In this document: positions 10,930-22,528 of the stretch, piece after piece
How the letters are laid out: every line of letters starts with the position of its first letter
Position numbering within the stretch: position 1 is the first letter of the stretch
Assembly: GCA_947095535.1 (NCBI GenBank)
Contig: OX352773.1
Span: forward strand, 132,512,527-132,576,526
DNA: 64,000 nucleotides
DNA from: Poecilobothrus nobilitatus
Taxonomy: Eukaryota; Arthropoda; Insecta; Diptera; Dolichopodidae
Reading direction: 5' to 3'
Notes under the pieces: generated by a model
Seen by the model: only the letters and a program-made list of their open reading frames with translations
What the model was told of the DNA's origin: nothing
Databases searched by the model: none
Made by a program: the position numbers and the translations under genes

Positions 10930-12130
10930 TTTACATTATTTTCATTTTTTAATACATTTTCATCAATAAGATTATTTTTTTTCTTTCAATTATATTTGAT
11001 TAATGGATAATAAAATTTTCTTTTAAATTTGAATTATAATGATCCATTACATTTAATGTACCATTGTTAAAATTAATAAGAACATTATTTGATACAAGTA
11101 TATTTCACATGATTGATTTATGCCTAAATTATTAGCATTCTTGCTTAAAATTGTTTCTTTATCAATTTTACAATTTCTATTAATTTATTATTTATTAATT
11201 GACAGTTGCTTTTAAATATTCAATGTTTACTTAAAGTTAATTCGTTTAAGATTTTTAATTTTTCATATGTATAAGTTTTTGTTAATATAATCTATTTCTT
11301 TATTTTCTTTATTGGGTATAGGAACTATTACTTCTAATTGTACTGATTTTACTTTTCTTGGAATTTTAATTGTCAGTATTAATGAACTTTCTTTAAATTA
11401 AGCTAGACTTAATTTAAGGTATTTCAATTTGTAAAAGTCTATTTGATAATTTTCTATTTCTTCTGTTAATATATTTGGGTAAGTATTTATATTTTGGGTA
11501 TATAATTACGTGCCTAATAGAAGCTAAGTTATCTTATATTGTGTTAATTTTTTCTGTTATACATTGAATTTTGAAAAGTAAATCTAAGTATAAATTTTGT
11601 TGACTAAGAGAATTTTCTATAATGTTTATCTTATTTGAAACTACTTTCCTATCATTTTCTATAATTGTTTTAATTTGATTTATTGTTCTATGAAATTTAT
11701 TGTTAATTTTAATTTGATCGTTATGATTTGTAATTAATAAATGGTTGTTTTGATCTTTGTAATTAATAAATGGTTGTTTTGATGGTCTTGTTCGTCTTTT
11801 GCTCCAAAAAATCAGTTAGACATCAAATCGATGCCGCTTATTAAACCACGTTTTAATCTTCTCATAACATAATGGTTTTTAATTTATCTGTAATTTCTGA
11901 GATTTCAATTTGTAATACTTCCATTTGTTTTATTTGAAATATTGTGAACTAAGTTCAAAATTTCGACTGTGTAAATAATATGTATGATAATATCTGTTTG
12001 AATAACTAAATCTTCTTTACCTAAATGGATTTTTACAAATCCTGTATTTGAATTCATATTACTTATTTCTAGTAGATTAGCGTTCCCAGTCTGAATTATT
12101 ATTGTCAGTATCGTCAATATAATGAGTCTC
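10930..12130 (-). pseudogene. Errantivirus A env remnant
   Basis: On minus from about 12,117 there is a short hydrophobic start (ILTIIIQTGNAN) followed by VKIHLGKEDLVI. This resembles the N-terminal signal region and surface part of envelope proteins of 17.6/297-type insect errantiviruses. Near 11,850 a basic furin-like stretch ending KRGL, then a fusion-peptide-like segment, marks the surface/transmembrane boundary; it is followed by many stops. Downstream only scattered env-like words can be followed to about 10,940, where the trace ends close to the DINE-like copy 2. The N-terminus overlaps the end of the integrase frame, as expected for env made from a spliced RNA. It is clearly broken and cannot give an envelope. 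Confidence 0.65.
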
Positions 12131-13250
12131 TGAAAATTTTAATTGTCTTTTAATATGTGTCAAATATACGTTATCTAAATTTCTTTTGTATTTAGGTTGT
12201 TCTTTATGTCTAACTGCTTTGTAGTTTTTAACAAAACCGGTCAACCTAGTTTCATTATAATTTTCGCGTTTTGTGTTAGCTTTTTCTATTTTGTCTAATT
12301 TGATTTTAGTAATAGTTTCTTTGATTTTTTGAAAAACTGAAGTACGACTTTGTACGTTTAATGGTGTATCTTTTATACTTGAATGAAATTGTTCGTTGTG
12401 AGATCTACCAGCTCTTTGAATTATTTGTTTACACAATAGGTTATTTTCGGTTAGTTTTAAAATTCTAAATTTTTCCGCCAAGGAGTTATGAAAACAACCG
12501 ATATCACCGTTCCCTGAGTGACTGCGTTTGGTTTAGTCAAGTATAATGATACATTCTCCTCTTGTATAAAGTTTTTTACTTGTATGGCTTTGAATTCAGT
12601 GTCCGTAATTTTGCAAAATATTCCTCTATTTGTTCAATAATAGTTAATTGGTTTCTGTCTGCTAAATAATATGCAGAACCGAATTTCGAAAATTTATCAA
12701 TTTGTGTTAAAAATAAACATTTCATAATAACGTAAGTATCGATGTGAATAATTTCATTTATATCACTGGGGGCTTCTGTGAGATTATACTTAGGTTTAAT
12801 ATGTTTTCTGTCGTATTTAACCCGCTGATCTTATTGATTTATAACTATTTGAATTGTTTCTAACAGGTTTAGGTAGTATATTTATATTTTTTAACTGATT
12901 ATAAGTTTCCTGTATACCAGAATGGGAACTTTCTTTGACGTGATAAATGAAATTTGTTTAACCGCTTCTTCTTCGGTTTCCATTTCTTGCGTTTTAAACG
13001 AACATTTAATAAATTTGACATTTCTGTAATTTGAAAATAGTTCTATAAGTTTATTTTGTACAATAATATATTTATGGTCTGGTAATTCTGAAAATATGCC
13101 AGTTATATCTTTTTTAATATATCTTCTTAAGATATCATTTAAATTATTGAAATCGTATTCAGATGTATGTATTATTCTTCTATCTAGAATATTTTCCATT
13201 TCCAAAATTTTATTATTTGTGAGAATAATATGTGTTGTATACATATTAAC
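12077..13250 (-). pseudogene. Errantivirus A pol: integrase region
   Basis: On minus, 13,244-12,891 reads FNNLNDILRRYIKKD, ELFSNYRNVKFIKCS and ETEEEAVKQISF, matching the linker between RNase H and integrase of 17.6/297-like elements. Between 12,890 and 12,490 the zinc-binding and catalytic core can be followed only in pieces with stops. 12,481-12,077 is open for 134 codons (AEKFRILKL, then HNEQFHSSIKDTPLNV, later GFVKNYKAVRHKEQPKY) and corresponds to the end of the catalytic core and the C-terminal domain. Integrase would join the DNA copy to the chromosome. Interruptions show it is inactive. Confidence 0.75.
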
Positions 13251-13429
13251 TATTCTCTCTTTAATGCCAATATGGTATAGTAATTCTTCTTGTAGAATGT
13301 ACTGTTACCATTGTGACGTCATCTTCAACATTGGATATGTTTTGGGATTCAATGGAATCTTTATCATCTTCTCCTTCATTTACTATTTCCCCCGTATTCT
13401 CAATTCTTCTTAAAAAGTCAGCGACGCGG

Positions 13430-14870
13430 TTTTATCTTTCTTTAAGATATTCAATTTCGAATTGATATTCACCTAATTTTAATAACCACCTTTGATGTCT
13501 AGGTGATAAATCTTTTCCTTTATATTTGGTATGCAAATATTTTTTATGTTGGATCGGTCATTATTCTAAATTTGTTACCGTAAAGGTACCGTCGAAAGTA
13601 GTTCACTGACCACATGATTGCGAGAAACTCTTTGTCTGTCGCGGAATAATATCGTTCGTGATTGTTTAAAGTTGGTGAAGCGAAACAGACTGGATGTCCT
13701 TCTTGTGATAGGACCTCACCGATTGCGTAATTTGATGCATCAGTTGTTACAACGAAAGGTTTTTCAAAATTCGGATATTTGATTACTGGATGACTTATTA
13801 TAAGAGATTTTAATTTCTCAAATGCCGTAATATAGGATCGTTAATGTTAATTTTAGTATTTCTTTTCAAATTTTTTGTGATAAGTTGTGCAAATTTTGCA
13901 TAATCCTTCACAAATTTTCGATAATAACCGGTTAACCCTAAAAACTTTTAATTTGTCTTTCTGTTTTTGGTAAGCTTAAATCTTGTATAGTTTTAATTTT
14001 ATTTGGATTAGGTTTCACTCCGTCTTTAGTTAATATGTGTCCTAAAAATCCTGTCTCTTTCTTCATGAAGTTGCATTTATAATTTGGATTTTTAAATTTT
14101 TATTTTCTAAAACTTTAAAAATACTATGAATTGCACTAATATATTCTTAAAGTGGGGTACTGAATATAAGAATATCTTCCAGATATACTAGACATACCTT
14201 GTTAATATAATCTCTCAATATGTCGTTCATGAGTTGTTGGAATGTCGCTGGAGCTTTTTTAAGTTCAAACGGCATTCTGTTAAATTCATATAATCCATAC
14301 GGCGTTACAAATGCTATCTTTTGTTTGTCTTCCTCTTTTATAGATATTTGGTGGTAACTTTTTGCTAAGTCTAATGTTGTAAGGTACTGTGCGTTGTCTA
14401 ACTTATCTAATATTGAGTCAAAGTTTGGTAACGGAAATTTATCGTCAACTGTTACTACATTTAGCCTTCTATAGTCTATCACAATCCTAAATTTTTTTTG
14501 TCCTGAGTTGTCCGAATTTTTTAATAATACTTTTTCTAATAATTTTTTGGGCTTCCATTTCTGTTATTTGTTTTCTCACCTGTGCTTTGGTGCTTTGGTG
14601 GATATCTATACAATTTTGAGTTTATGGATTGGTCATTTATTACTATTCCATGTTTAATTCCTGTCGTTTGTGTCAGTATATCTGATCTTTAAAAAACAAT
14701 TTACAGAATCTTTTAAGTAATTTTTGTATTTCTGAAAGTTTTGCAGAACTGAGGTGGTTTTATTTTAAAAAAATTAATTTTGGGTCTACTGTTTCTAACA
14801 TACATATTTCCATAAACTTATACGGCGAATTTTCAAAATTTATTTCCAGTTCGTTTATATTTATAAGTCA
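13430..14870 (-). pseudogene. Errantivirus A pol: protease end, reverse transcriptase and RNase H
   Basis: The open piece 14,482-14,147 on minus (111 codons) is a clear Ty3/gypsy reverse transcriptase: MIDYRRLNVVTVDDKFPLPN, LTTLDLAKSYHQI, AFVTPYGLYEFNRMPF, then VYLEDILIFS. The catalytic box is normally YLDD(I/V), so the first of the two aspartates has become glutamate. Upstream to 14,870 the start of RT is readable in shifted frames. Downstream (13,960-13,440) RNase H is recognisable by TDASNYAIGEVLSQEGHPV, KEFLAIMWSV and HQRWLLKLGEYQFEIEYLKE, again with frame breaks. Gag and a 5' LTR are not seen, so this provirus is 5'-truncated. Confidence 0.8.
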
Positions 14871-15650
14871 AGATAAATCCAGCTTAGCCTACGCCAGTCT
14901 GATAAACTAAAACTAAAATTTTCTTTACCTAGATGAATTTTCACAAATACTGCATTGGAATTTATACGGATTATTTCTAATAAATAAGTGCTCACGGTTT
15001 GGATTATTATTGTCAGTATCGTCAGTAAATGAGTGTATGAAAATTTTAATGGCATTTTAATATTCGTCAAATGTACGTTATATAATTTTAATTTTTTCTA
15101 TTTAGATTATTCTTTATGATTGCTTTGTAGTTTTTGACAAAACTTGTCGACCTAATCTCATTATATTAAGTTTTTCTATTTTGTTTAACTTCTAACAAAA
15201 ATTTTAAACTTTTCCGCTAGAGGTTATGAACACGTTTGAAATACAATTTTATGTTTGACTATTTGGTTTATTCCATGTTACATTTTCTTGTAAGAAGTTT
15301 CTTATTTGTAGAGCTTTGAATTCGTTGCTATAATTTGCATCTGCTATAATTTGCTTACGTTTAACCAACTATTCAAAATGTTCTTCATATCGTTAATTGG
15401 TTTTTAAATGAAAAATGATATACAGAATCAAATTTCTAAAGTTTGTTTGTATTATAAATTTGCATTTCATGTTGACGTAAATATCAACATGCATGACTTG
15501 ATTTATATCACTGATTCTTTCTGCAATATTATATTTAGGTTTAATAGATTTTATATCGTGTGTAATCTACTGACAGATATCGCATTGATTTATAACAATT
15601 TGAATTTTATTTAATAGTTTTGGGTGATAGGTATATTATATTTTTACTCG
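14861..15650 (-). mobile_element. Second errantivirus A-like fragment (integrase C-terminus plus env N-terminus)
   Basis: This stretch repeats, with divergence, the layout of 12,000-12,890. It has an integrase tail region (15,650-15,080) and then an env start on minus at 15,070 (LLTILTIIIQT, later VKIHLGKEN), compared with ILTIIIQT and VKIHLGKED in copy A. The env frame derails after about 14,925 into unrelated sequence. Both fragments lie on the same strand, so this is either a second truncated insertion or part of an old tandem arrangement. Confidence 0.65.
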
Positions 15651-15855
15651 TAGTATAAATACTATGAGTGTTGTGATAAGTTTTCGAAAAAAAAGAAATA
15701 GATTTCGCTGAAATTCATTTTCTGGACGTTTTTAAGGGTGTAGAATCCAATAAAACAAAAAAAAAAAGTTTTTTCAGAAAATTCTGCTTCCGTCAATCAA
15801 ATTTGGTACGCGTCTTACGCATCAGGACACAAAATTGGAAGTCTGAAGCTTTAAT

Positions 15856-15888
15856 GGGTCCGCCTTAAAATATTCGAATACGAATATT
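15856..15888. repeat. Dispersed repeat R, left part (target of a LINE insertion)
   Basis: GTCCGCCTTAAAATATTCGAATACGAATATTATT (15,856-15,888, in pieces) matches GTCCGCCTGAAAATATCCGAATACGAATATTATT at 21,586. The match stops where the (ATT)n/poly-T tail of the CR1/L2-like LINE begins and resumes at about 20,080 (TGATATATTCTAGAGCACAAGG against TGATATGTTCTAGAGCATATAG), giving the LINE insertion point. Confidence 0.7.
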
Positions 15889-16079
15889 ATTATTATTTTT
15901 TTTTTAATTTAGTAGTTTTATATAATTTCAGAAAATTTACATTATATATTATGTATAAGAAATTAACTTATTACACATTACAAAATAAATTACAATATAT
16001 AAAAGTTAATAATGAAATAAGTTATGTAATCTAAATATAATTATCCTAATTTAAATCATTTATTAATTATTCTAAATCG

Positions 16080-18760
16080 TTAATATCAAAGTTTCTTAAC
16101 GAATTTTTTAAGTTTACTTTTAAAAAGCTCTATATTTCGACTAATTTTAATTTCATTTGGCAAAGAATTGTATTTATTGCACTATATTTCAGGCTTTTGA
16201 GTTTTCTAATGGTATTTGCTTTGGGTACTACGATATCTTCCTGTTTCTGGTGTGGTAGCTATGTATATCATCCTGTATTATAATTTGCAGATTCGATTTA
16301 AGTTTATTGTTTTCAATTTTATAAACATATTTGAATTTCTCAAAGTAAAGGAATTGGTTTATATCCATTTGGTTAGAGTTTTTTGTAAAGTTCTATAGTT
16401 CTGGTCCTGTGACTAAGTTTGAAAAGTTATTTAAGTGTTTTGTTCATCACTATTTCAATTTATTTTATATGAAATTTCGAGCAGTGATTTCAGCTACAAA
16501 TATTGTACCTAATTTTGGTCAATATATGGCCATTGTAAACAAGTTTTGTCACTTTTTCCGGAATACCGCCTGCTCTATTTATTGCTATAGGTATTGGAAC
16601 AACATTTTTTTTGTTTATATGATCGTGTCACTTAAGTTTTTCATCGATAATGATTCCCAGATATTTTATGTTCTTAACTCTTTGTACTACGTTGTTTTTT
16701 ACCTTGATATCAATTTCAACATATCTTTTTTTTTGGCGTTTTAAATACTACATAATTCGTTTTTCAAACATTTAGACATAATTCTTTATCATCCAACCAG
16801 TCAGAGAATATCCTCATATCATAATTTATTACACTTTCTAGTTCTTGTAAAGTTTTTCCTTTAGGTATTTTGTTTGTGTCGTCTGCATAAATGTTGTATC
16901 TTGAGATCAATTTACTTTTTGCAAAATCCAGTATATATAAAATACTATGATAAAGCCCCAAGTAGTGATCCTTGCGAAACCCCCGTTGTAAAATTCTTTC
17001 TTCACTAAACGTATCGTTAATTTCAACGCAGTGTGTTCTATTTGATAAGTAATGTTTGATCAAAGAGTTAGACAAACCTCTGACTCCTAAACTATTGAGA
17101 ATATCAAGGAGTTTTGTGTGACTTACAACATAAAATGCTTTAGTTAAATCTACAAATATTGCACCTACATACATGCGTTCATCTACTGCATCATATATTT
17201 GTTCTAATGTTGGCGAAATTACTGCTCCGGTACCACTTCTTTCTAAAAAAACCCATATTGATTGAGATCAAAATCCAATCGTATCTTCTATGAACTCTCT
17301 GATTCTTTTATTAATAGCTTTTTCATAAATTTTTGAATTTGAGTTTAAGATAGAGATTAGTCTATAATTACCACACAAAGATTTTGATCCGTTTTTATGG
17401 ATTTTATGGATTTTACAAAGGCCTTTTTTTAAACATGTAGGAAATGTTCTTTCTTCGAGTTATTTGTTTATCAGTATGTAATGGATTTTTTAGAACTCCC
17501 GTTAGTATCTGAAGATCTTTAATTGTTATGTTATCTTAACCCACAGCTGCATTACAGTTTAAGATTTTGATAATATTGAAAGTTTCATTTTCATTCAAAG
17601 GGTTCAAATAAATCGTTTTTGGGTTGATAATTCTTTCACAATTATTATTCAAAATATTTGACTTAGAAATTCGCTATAATATGTGTGCCTATTTCGCCAA
17701 AAATATATTCATAGAATTTGCAATTTCACTATGATTTTGTGTAATTTTCCCATTTTCATGTATTTTGTTACTAATATTTTCAGTTTTAGTATCTTCAGTG
17801 TTCTTAATTGTGTTGTTGATGATTTTCCTTTTGACTTTTATTAATGTGATCCTTCCTAGCTTCTTGTATTATTTTTGCCGTTTTCTTTTTATATTTTATG
17901 TATTTGCCTTTTTTTTTTACTTCATGATATGGGTCATTTTTATGAGCATCGTATGAGGAGCGTCTAGTTTTCATCTTTTGTAGTATGGTAGGCGTTATTC
18001 AATTGTTGTTAATAGATTTTTTTTAAATTTTATTCGTGCTTGCATCTTTCGCTTCTTGAAGTTTTTTAACCAATGTATCAATATCTGTTAAGTTATCATT
18101 TTCCCCCTGAATTTTCACTATGTTATAAAATTTGGTTTCATTAATTTAATCATATATTTTATATTTATCATTTAAGTTTGACAAAATGTGATATATTAAG
18201 ATGCTTAAATTAACGGTACTTCTTGTGCTGTGAATCTTGTTGACAATTTCGTACGCAGAAGTTGATAACATGTCTGTATATGCAATCAATGCATTCGATT
18301 TATCAACAAGATTGATATTTGTATATCAGCAAAAAAAATACAGTTTAATTGCTTTTCCATTTGTTTATTCATATATTCAATAAATACACATTTGTTTTCA
18401 TTTGGGGCTTTGTAAAAGGTATCTATTTTGATTTTTGACTGAGTGTCTTGTATTTCAACAACTGTAAAATTGTATTTTTCTTCCTTAATTATTTCATTAA
18501 AATTTATATTATTTTTTATAAAAATTACTTTTCCACCGCCTCCATTTTGGTTTATATAGTTGTATATTGCTTTAAAATTAGATAAGTTAAAGGTTCGAAT
18601 GTCATTATCATGTTATCATACTTATATGTCACTATATCAATTGAATTACATTTATAAATTCATCAAGTTCGAATAATTTATTTCTTATGCTGCAGATGTT
18701 CAAGTAAATAATATTAAGTTCACCTTTTTTTCATTTGGACTAATCATTATGGAATACCTA
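16080..18760 (-). pseudogene. LINE ORF2 remnant: AP endonuclease and reverse transcriptase
   Basis: On minus the start of an apurinic-like endonuclease is visible near 18,720-18,640 (YLNICSIRNKLFELDEF). Reverse transcriptase is best preserved at 17,174-16,764 (136 codons): GAIFVDLTKAFYVVSHTKLL is the catalytic motif A block (normally DLTKAFDTVSH), SNRTHCVEINDTFSEERILQRG precedes the degraded GVPQGS box, and YNIYADDTN is the intact YADD box. Further on, VKNIKYLGIIIDEKLK marks the RT thumb, readable to about 16,080. The protein would nick DNA and prime reverse transcription on it. Stops between 17,200 and 18,700 and the damaged PQGS box show it is dead. The combination (PHD ORF1, AP endonuclease, AAT tail, no RNase H) fits CR1/L2/Kiri-like clades; the exact clade is uncertain. 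Confidence 0.75.
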
Positions 18761-19659
18761 TCATATAATAACGCTAAGATTCTATTTGTTTCTATTATTG
18801 TTATTATTAATATTGGTACTATTAATTTTAACACTATCTATACTCATATTATCATTAACATTATTGGCATCATATCTAGTATCACCGTATTATTGTTTTA
18901 TTATGATCACCTATTTCAATTGTTTTATTATGATCTATTCCCATTTAGTAGATCTATTCCCATTAAGGGACAAGATCTACTAAAGGTTTTATGATTAACA
19001 TCCGCATTGATTTTTAATTCTTCGTTGTATTTCAAACAGTTTATGCACTTATTGATACCTTCTTGCTTGCATTCAATGGTCTTATGTTCTTAATGGCACT
19101 TCAAGCATGTCTCCGCGTTTTACAATCAGCTGATTTGTGATTAAAGCTGATTGTAATTAATTTTCTTGTTATATTTTTAACTGAATATATTTGTAGCACT
19201 TTCAATTAACTCATTTTAACTCACAAAAGAATTTTGTTTTTTTAACTTTTCAATTATGTATTTCTGTTTCACTATATTCATAATTAATGTAAACAATTTC
19301 GATTTTTGGCTTAATTTCCACAGATATTTTTATCTCATAGTTTTCATTCAATTTGTTTTTTAATTAATTTTTTATTTTTTCACGATCTTCTTTTATGTCT
19401 GTTTCTATTAGAATTATACCATTTATCCTATTTTCTACATTTTAATTTTATAATTTTTAGGATCCACCCTTGTATTTAAGTCACTTTTTGTTTTTTCAGT
19501 TTTTTGCATATTTTTCGGTTTTACAATTAACGGTAGTTCTTTTTTTTATTATTATATTAGCACTTTTTGTATTTTTTATAATATCAGCAAATGACGCCTT
19601 ATGACCTACATTTAAATTTTTTTCAATTCCAAACTTACTAAGTTTATTGCATATCTCAT

Positions 19660-19935
19660 CAGTTTTTTCAGTTATTTGCCTATTTTTCGGTTTTCGGCTC
19701 TTTCCATATTTTGAAGAACCATGTCAACATTTTGAATATATTGAACACAGTCATCACATATAAAATTAAAATTTGGGCTAGTGCATATCAAGCCAATTGC
19801 TGATTGGTCCATTCCTGAACTTTTGAAAGGTTCATGATATATATTCTTACACACTCCTACACACCCTATTCCGGTTTCCTCCTTTATTGTCATTTTGCAC
19901 TTTTGGCACGATGCTATTGTTGGTAATTATTAATT
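19660..19935 (-). pseudogene. LINE ORF1 remnant with PHD-like zinc finger
   Basis: On minus, ASCQKCKMTIKEETGIGCVG precedes and overlaps a 73-codon frame that continues with VCKNIYHEPF and ICDDCVQYIQNVD. The order C-x2-C, C, C-x4-H, C-x2-C is that of a PHD-type zinc finger, a known ORF1 type in CR1-like LINEs, where ORF1 binds nucleic acid. The finger is followed by a coiled-coil-like stretch (MVLQNMERAENRK) and then frame loss. A remnant only. Confidence 0.55.
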
Positions 19936-20161
19936 GAAAATAAAAACAAAATTGCTAACAGCTAATTTTCTTTTTTGTTTCAATTTTACCGTTTATTTAA
20001 AGAATAAATATTTTAATCGTTATATAAAAAATACGTCCGTACTTAATGACTAAAAAGAATTGACTGAAACTATTGAATATTGACCTTTGATATATTCTAG
20101 AGCACAAGGTTATTATTATACGATTTGAATGAAATTTGGTATAAATGTTACTCTTGCGATA

Positions 20162-21372
20162 TTTTTTTTCCCTTTCTACTCCCTTTGGGAGCATAGAGCT
20201 TCCACAAAGCCTTTCCATCTGTTTCTATTTAGTGCTACGACTTTCATATGTGACCATGTTTTATTTAGTTCTGTTATTTCTCGCTCTACTGTTCTACGCC
20301 ATGTATTTCTAGGTCTACCAACATTTCTCTTTCCTTGAGGGTTCCATTCCAGGACTTGCCTGGCAATGCAGTCTGGGGTTCTTCTAAGAATGTGACCTAT
20401 CCACCTATATTTTCGTTTCTTAATTTCTATTTCGATAGGTTCTTGACCGGTAGCTTCCCATAGATCTTCATTTCGTATTCTTCTTGGCCAGTATATTCTG
20501 CATATAATCCGGAGGCACTTGTTTACAAATACTTGTAGTTTATATGTTTCTTTCTTATTAACTAGCCAAGTTTCACTACCATAAAAGACGACAGATTTTA
20601 TACATGCTTGGAATATTCTAAGTTTGGTTTTTCTTGCGATTTGGGATGTCCTCCATATTTTCCACACTCTTCCAAATGTTGCTCTGGCTTTCGTTAGTTT
20701 ATTATTAATGTCCTCTTTTGTACCGCCTTCTTTAGTAATAATACTGCCTAGGTAATTGAATTTATCTACATCTTCTACTAATGTATCATCAATTGTAATT
20801 GGTCTTGTGTTGTTCGTATTCTTATGATTTTTGTTTTGTTAATGTTTATTTCTAAGCCAACTTCCGCAGCACATTCTGCTAGCTTATTGATTTTTTGTTG
20901 CATATCTTCGTGTGTTTTTGTAAGTAGGCTAATGTCATCAGCGTAGTCCAAATCTTCTAGCTTTTGTGTGAGGTACCAGTTTATACCTCTGGATGAGTTG
21001 TTATTGGTCTTTCTCATGACTTCGTCAATTGTTATATTGAATAGTAGAGGAGATAGCGGGCAACCTTGTCTTACTCCATTTCTAATTATTACAGGATCGC
21101 TTAAACTACCCTTATGGAGAATTTGAACTTCTGTGTTGCTATACATTACTCTAATTATCCTGATGATTTTTTCTGGAATGTTCTTCTTTTTAAGTGCTTC
21201 ACATATTGCGTTTCTATCTATCTCATCGAATGCTCTCTTGAAATCGACAAATGGTATGTAAATGGGTGCATTGAATTCTTTTGATTGTTCCAGGATTATT
21301 CTTAGAGTGTTTGCATGCTATGCACAACTTCGTTCTTTACAGAAACCGGCTTGCTCTCTTACGATATAGTTG
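20162..21372 (-). pseudogene. RTE-like LINE fragment, 5'-truncated reverse transcriptase
   Basis: On minus the trace begins near 21,370 (EQAGFCKERSCA, a damaged 'QAGFRKGRSC') and continues FVDFKRAFDEIDRNAI. It then reaches the 122-codon frame 21,146-20,778: IRNGVRQGCPLSPLLFN, LDYADDISLLTKTH (intact YADD) and VGLEININKTKI. After a short break, 20,667-20,176 (163 codons) gives the C-terminal part: YGSETWLVNKK, WIGHILRRTPDCIARQVLEW and GKRNVGRPRNTWRR, typical of RTE-like endonuclease-reverse transcriptases widespread in animals. The element ends in an A-tail (T-run 20,161-20,169 on plus). CGATAT flanks it on the left (20,156 region) and right (about 21,363), a likely target duplication. The 5' half, including endonuclease, is absent. 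Confidence 0.75.
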
Positions 21373-21420
21373 ATGCTAAAATGTTGCATCATAAAAATGT
21401 TGCTGCAACATGGAAGTGTA

Positions 21421-21585
21421 GCTGAACTTTGATGAAACATATAAAAGTTGCCAAATGATGTCGATCTATCATGAAAATGTTGCATCATTAAAATGTTCTT
21501 GGAAAATCTTGCTGAACTTTGATGGAACTTAAAAAAGTTGCCAACTGATGTCGATGAATTATGAAAATGTTCTTAGCTTCAGTTA
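21421..21585. repeat. 90 bp tandem duplication
   Basis: GCTGAACTTTGATG at 21,421 recurs at 21,511, followed in both by AAAGTTGCCAA-TGATGTCGAT. It lies between the RTE-like fragment and the second copy of repeat R and may belong to the body of that repeat. It is non-coding. Confidence 0.75.
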
Positions 21586-21700
21586 TAGTCCGCCTGAAAA
21601 TATCCGAATACGAATATTATTTGATATGTTCTAGAGCATATAGTAATTGTTGTACGATTTGGATGAAATTTGGTATAAATGTTACTATTGCGATACTTGG
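21586..21700. repeat. Dispersed repeat R, uninterrupted copy
   Basis: GTCCGCCTGAAAATATCCGA, then TGATATGTTCTAGAGCATAT, then ATGAAATTTGGTATAAATGT. The same words occur split at 15,856-15,888 and 20,080-20,163. A non-coding interspersed repeat of unknown family. Confidence 0.65.
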
Positions 21701-22414
21701 CACTAAAATAATTTGTGACTGGAAACTTAAGTGGATCCTATAGTTCAAATATTGGGGCTCTAAATTTAAATTGTGATAAAATCAAGGGATTTTAAGATAC
21801 ACACTTTAAACTTTAAAATTAGGTAAAGTATGTATGTTAGAGCTTTTCAAAAACGGGACCTTTTTGCAAGAAGATAGTATCTTGTATGAAATCTCTATTA
21901 TTATTAATTTAATCAGTAACGAATAATGGTTGTTTTGGTTATATAAAAAAATTAAATAACTTTGTAATTGTTTGTATGAATTATTATACTACATTCTTGT
22001 TTTTTTAAGAGTTTTTAATATTTCATTTATTCAATTTAATTTTTACAAAGCAAAAAATCGTGAAGTTACTAAGGTAATAAAATAACTAATAAACATTATT
22101 TTACAACAATTTTTTTATATTTCTTTTATTGTATGATAACATTTTTATTCAGAGTTCTATTTAATAATTTGATAATAAATAAATTATTCCGTTCTATAAT
22201 ATATGTTCCGTTCTATATAGAATTTTTTGTTATATACAATTGTAGAAACTAATCGTCTGATGCATAATTATAACATAAATAATTAAAAAAATAAAAATAA
22301 ATTTATAAATAAATAATAAAATATTGCACCTCTCTTTTTTGTTTTTTATCAACTTATTTTATTTATGTTCACTTTTATTTTTCTTTTAAAGCCTCTAATA
22401 CTTTTATTTTGCAG
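21701..22414 (+). other. Intron upstream of the F-box exon
   Basis: AT-rich, with no ORF or transposon protein recognised. It ends in a good splice acceptor (CTTTTATTTTGCAG, 22,401-22,414). Since the first recognisable exon starts inside the protein, the true start codon and promoter lie further upstream, either hidden among the transposons or outside the window. Confidence 0.6.
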
Positions 22415-22528
22415 CAAACATTCCTAGCAGCAGATTCAGATGATGAACCTATAGAGCAAATCCCAAAGGAAATTTTACTTCGCATTTTCTCATATTTGGA
22501 TGTTGTATCACTATGTCGATGTGCTCAA
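22415..22528 (+). CDS. Fbxl20: FBXL20/FBXL2-type F-box protein, F-box exon
   Basis: The exon is 114 bp (38 codons, phase 0 at both ends), bounded by TTTTGCAG and GTAAGT. It encodes QTFLAADSDDEPIEQIPKEI followed by LLRIFSYLDVVSLCRCAQ, the first half of an F-box (IPKE...LLRIFSYLD). The F-box binds Skp1 and places the protein in an SCF (Skp1-cullin-F-box) ubiquitin ligase, where the following leucine-rich repeats choose the substrate. The sequence is very close to what I know of Drosophila CG9003 and vertebrate FBXL20. The start codon is not in this exon. The next exon is 12.4 kb away, at 34,892. Confidence 0.93.

Larger units (their letters stand above)
15889..20080 (-). mobile_element. CR1/L2-like (Jockey superclade) LINE, inserted in repeat R
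   Basis: The boundaries come from repeat R, which is interrupted at 15,888 and resumes near 20,080. On minus the element ends in an A-rich (AAT)n microsatellite tail, seen on plus as ATTATTATTATTTTTTTTTT at the left edge, as is common for CR1/L2-type LINEs. The 5' part carries a PHD-finger ORF1 (19,660-19,935) and the rest an endonuclease-reverse transcriptase (16,080-18,760). Nearly all reading frames are broken. Confidence 0.7.

Noticed and set aside
17765..18994. Hydrophobic ORFs at 17,765-17,956 and 18,749-18,994 as membrane proteins
   Set aside because: They are T-rich antisense frames of the broken LINE ORF2; AT-rich DNA read this way always gives Phe/Leu/Ile-rich peptides.
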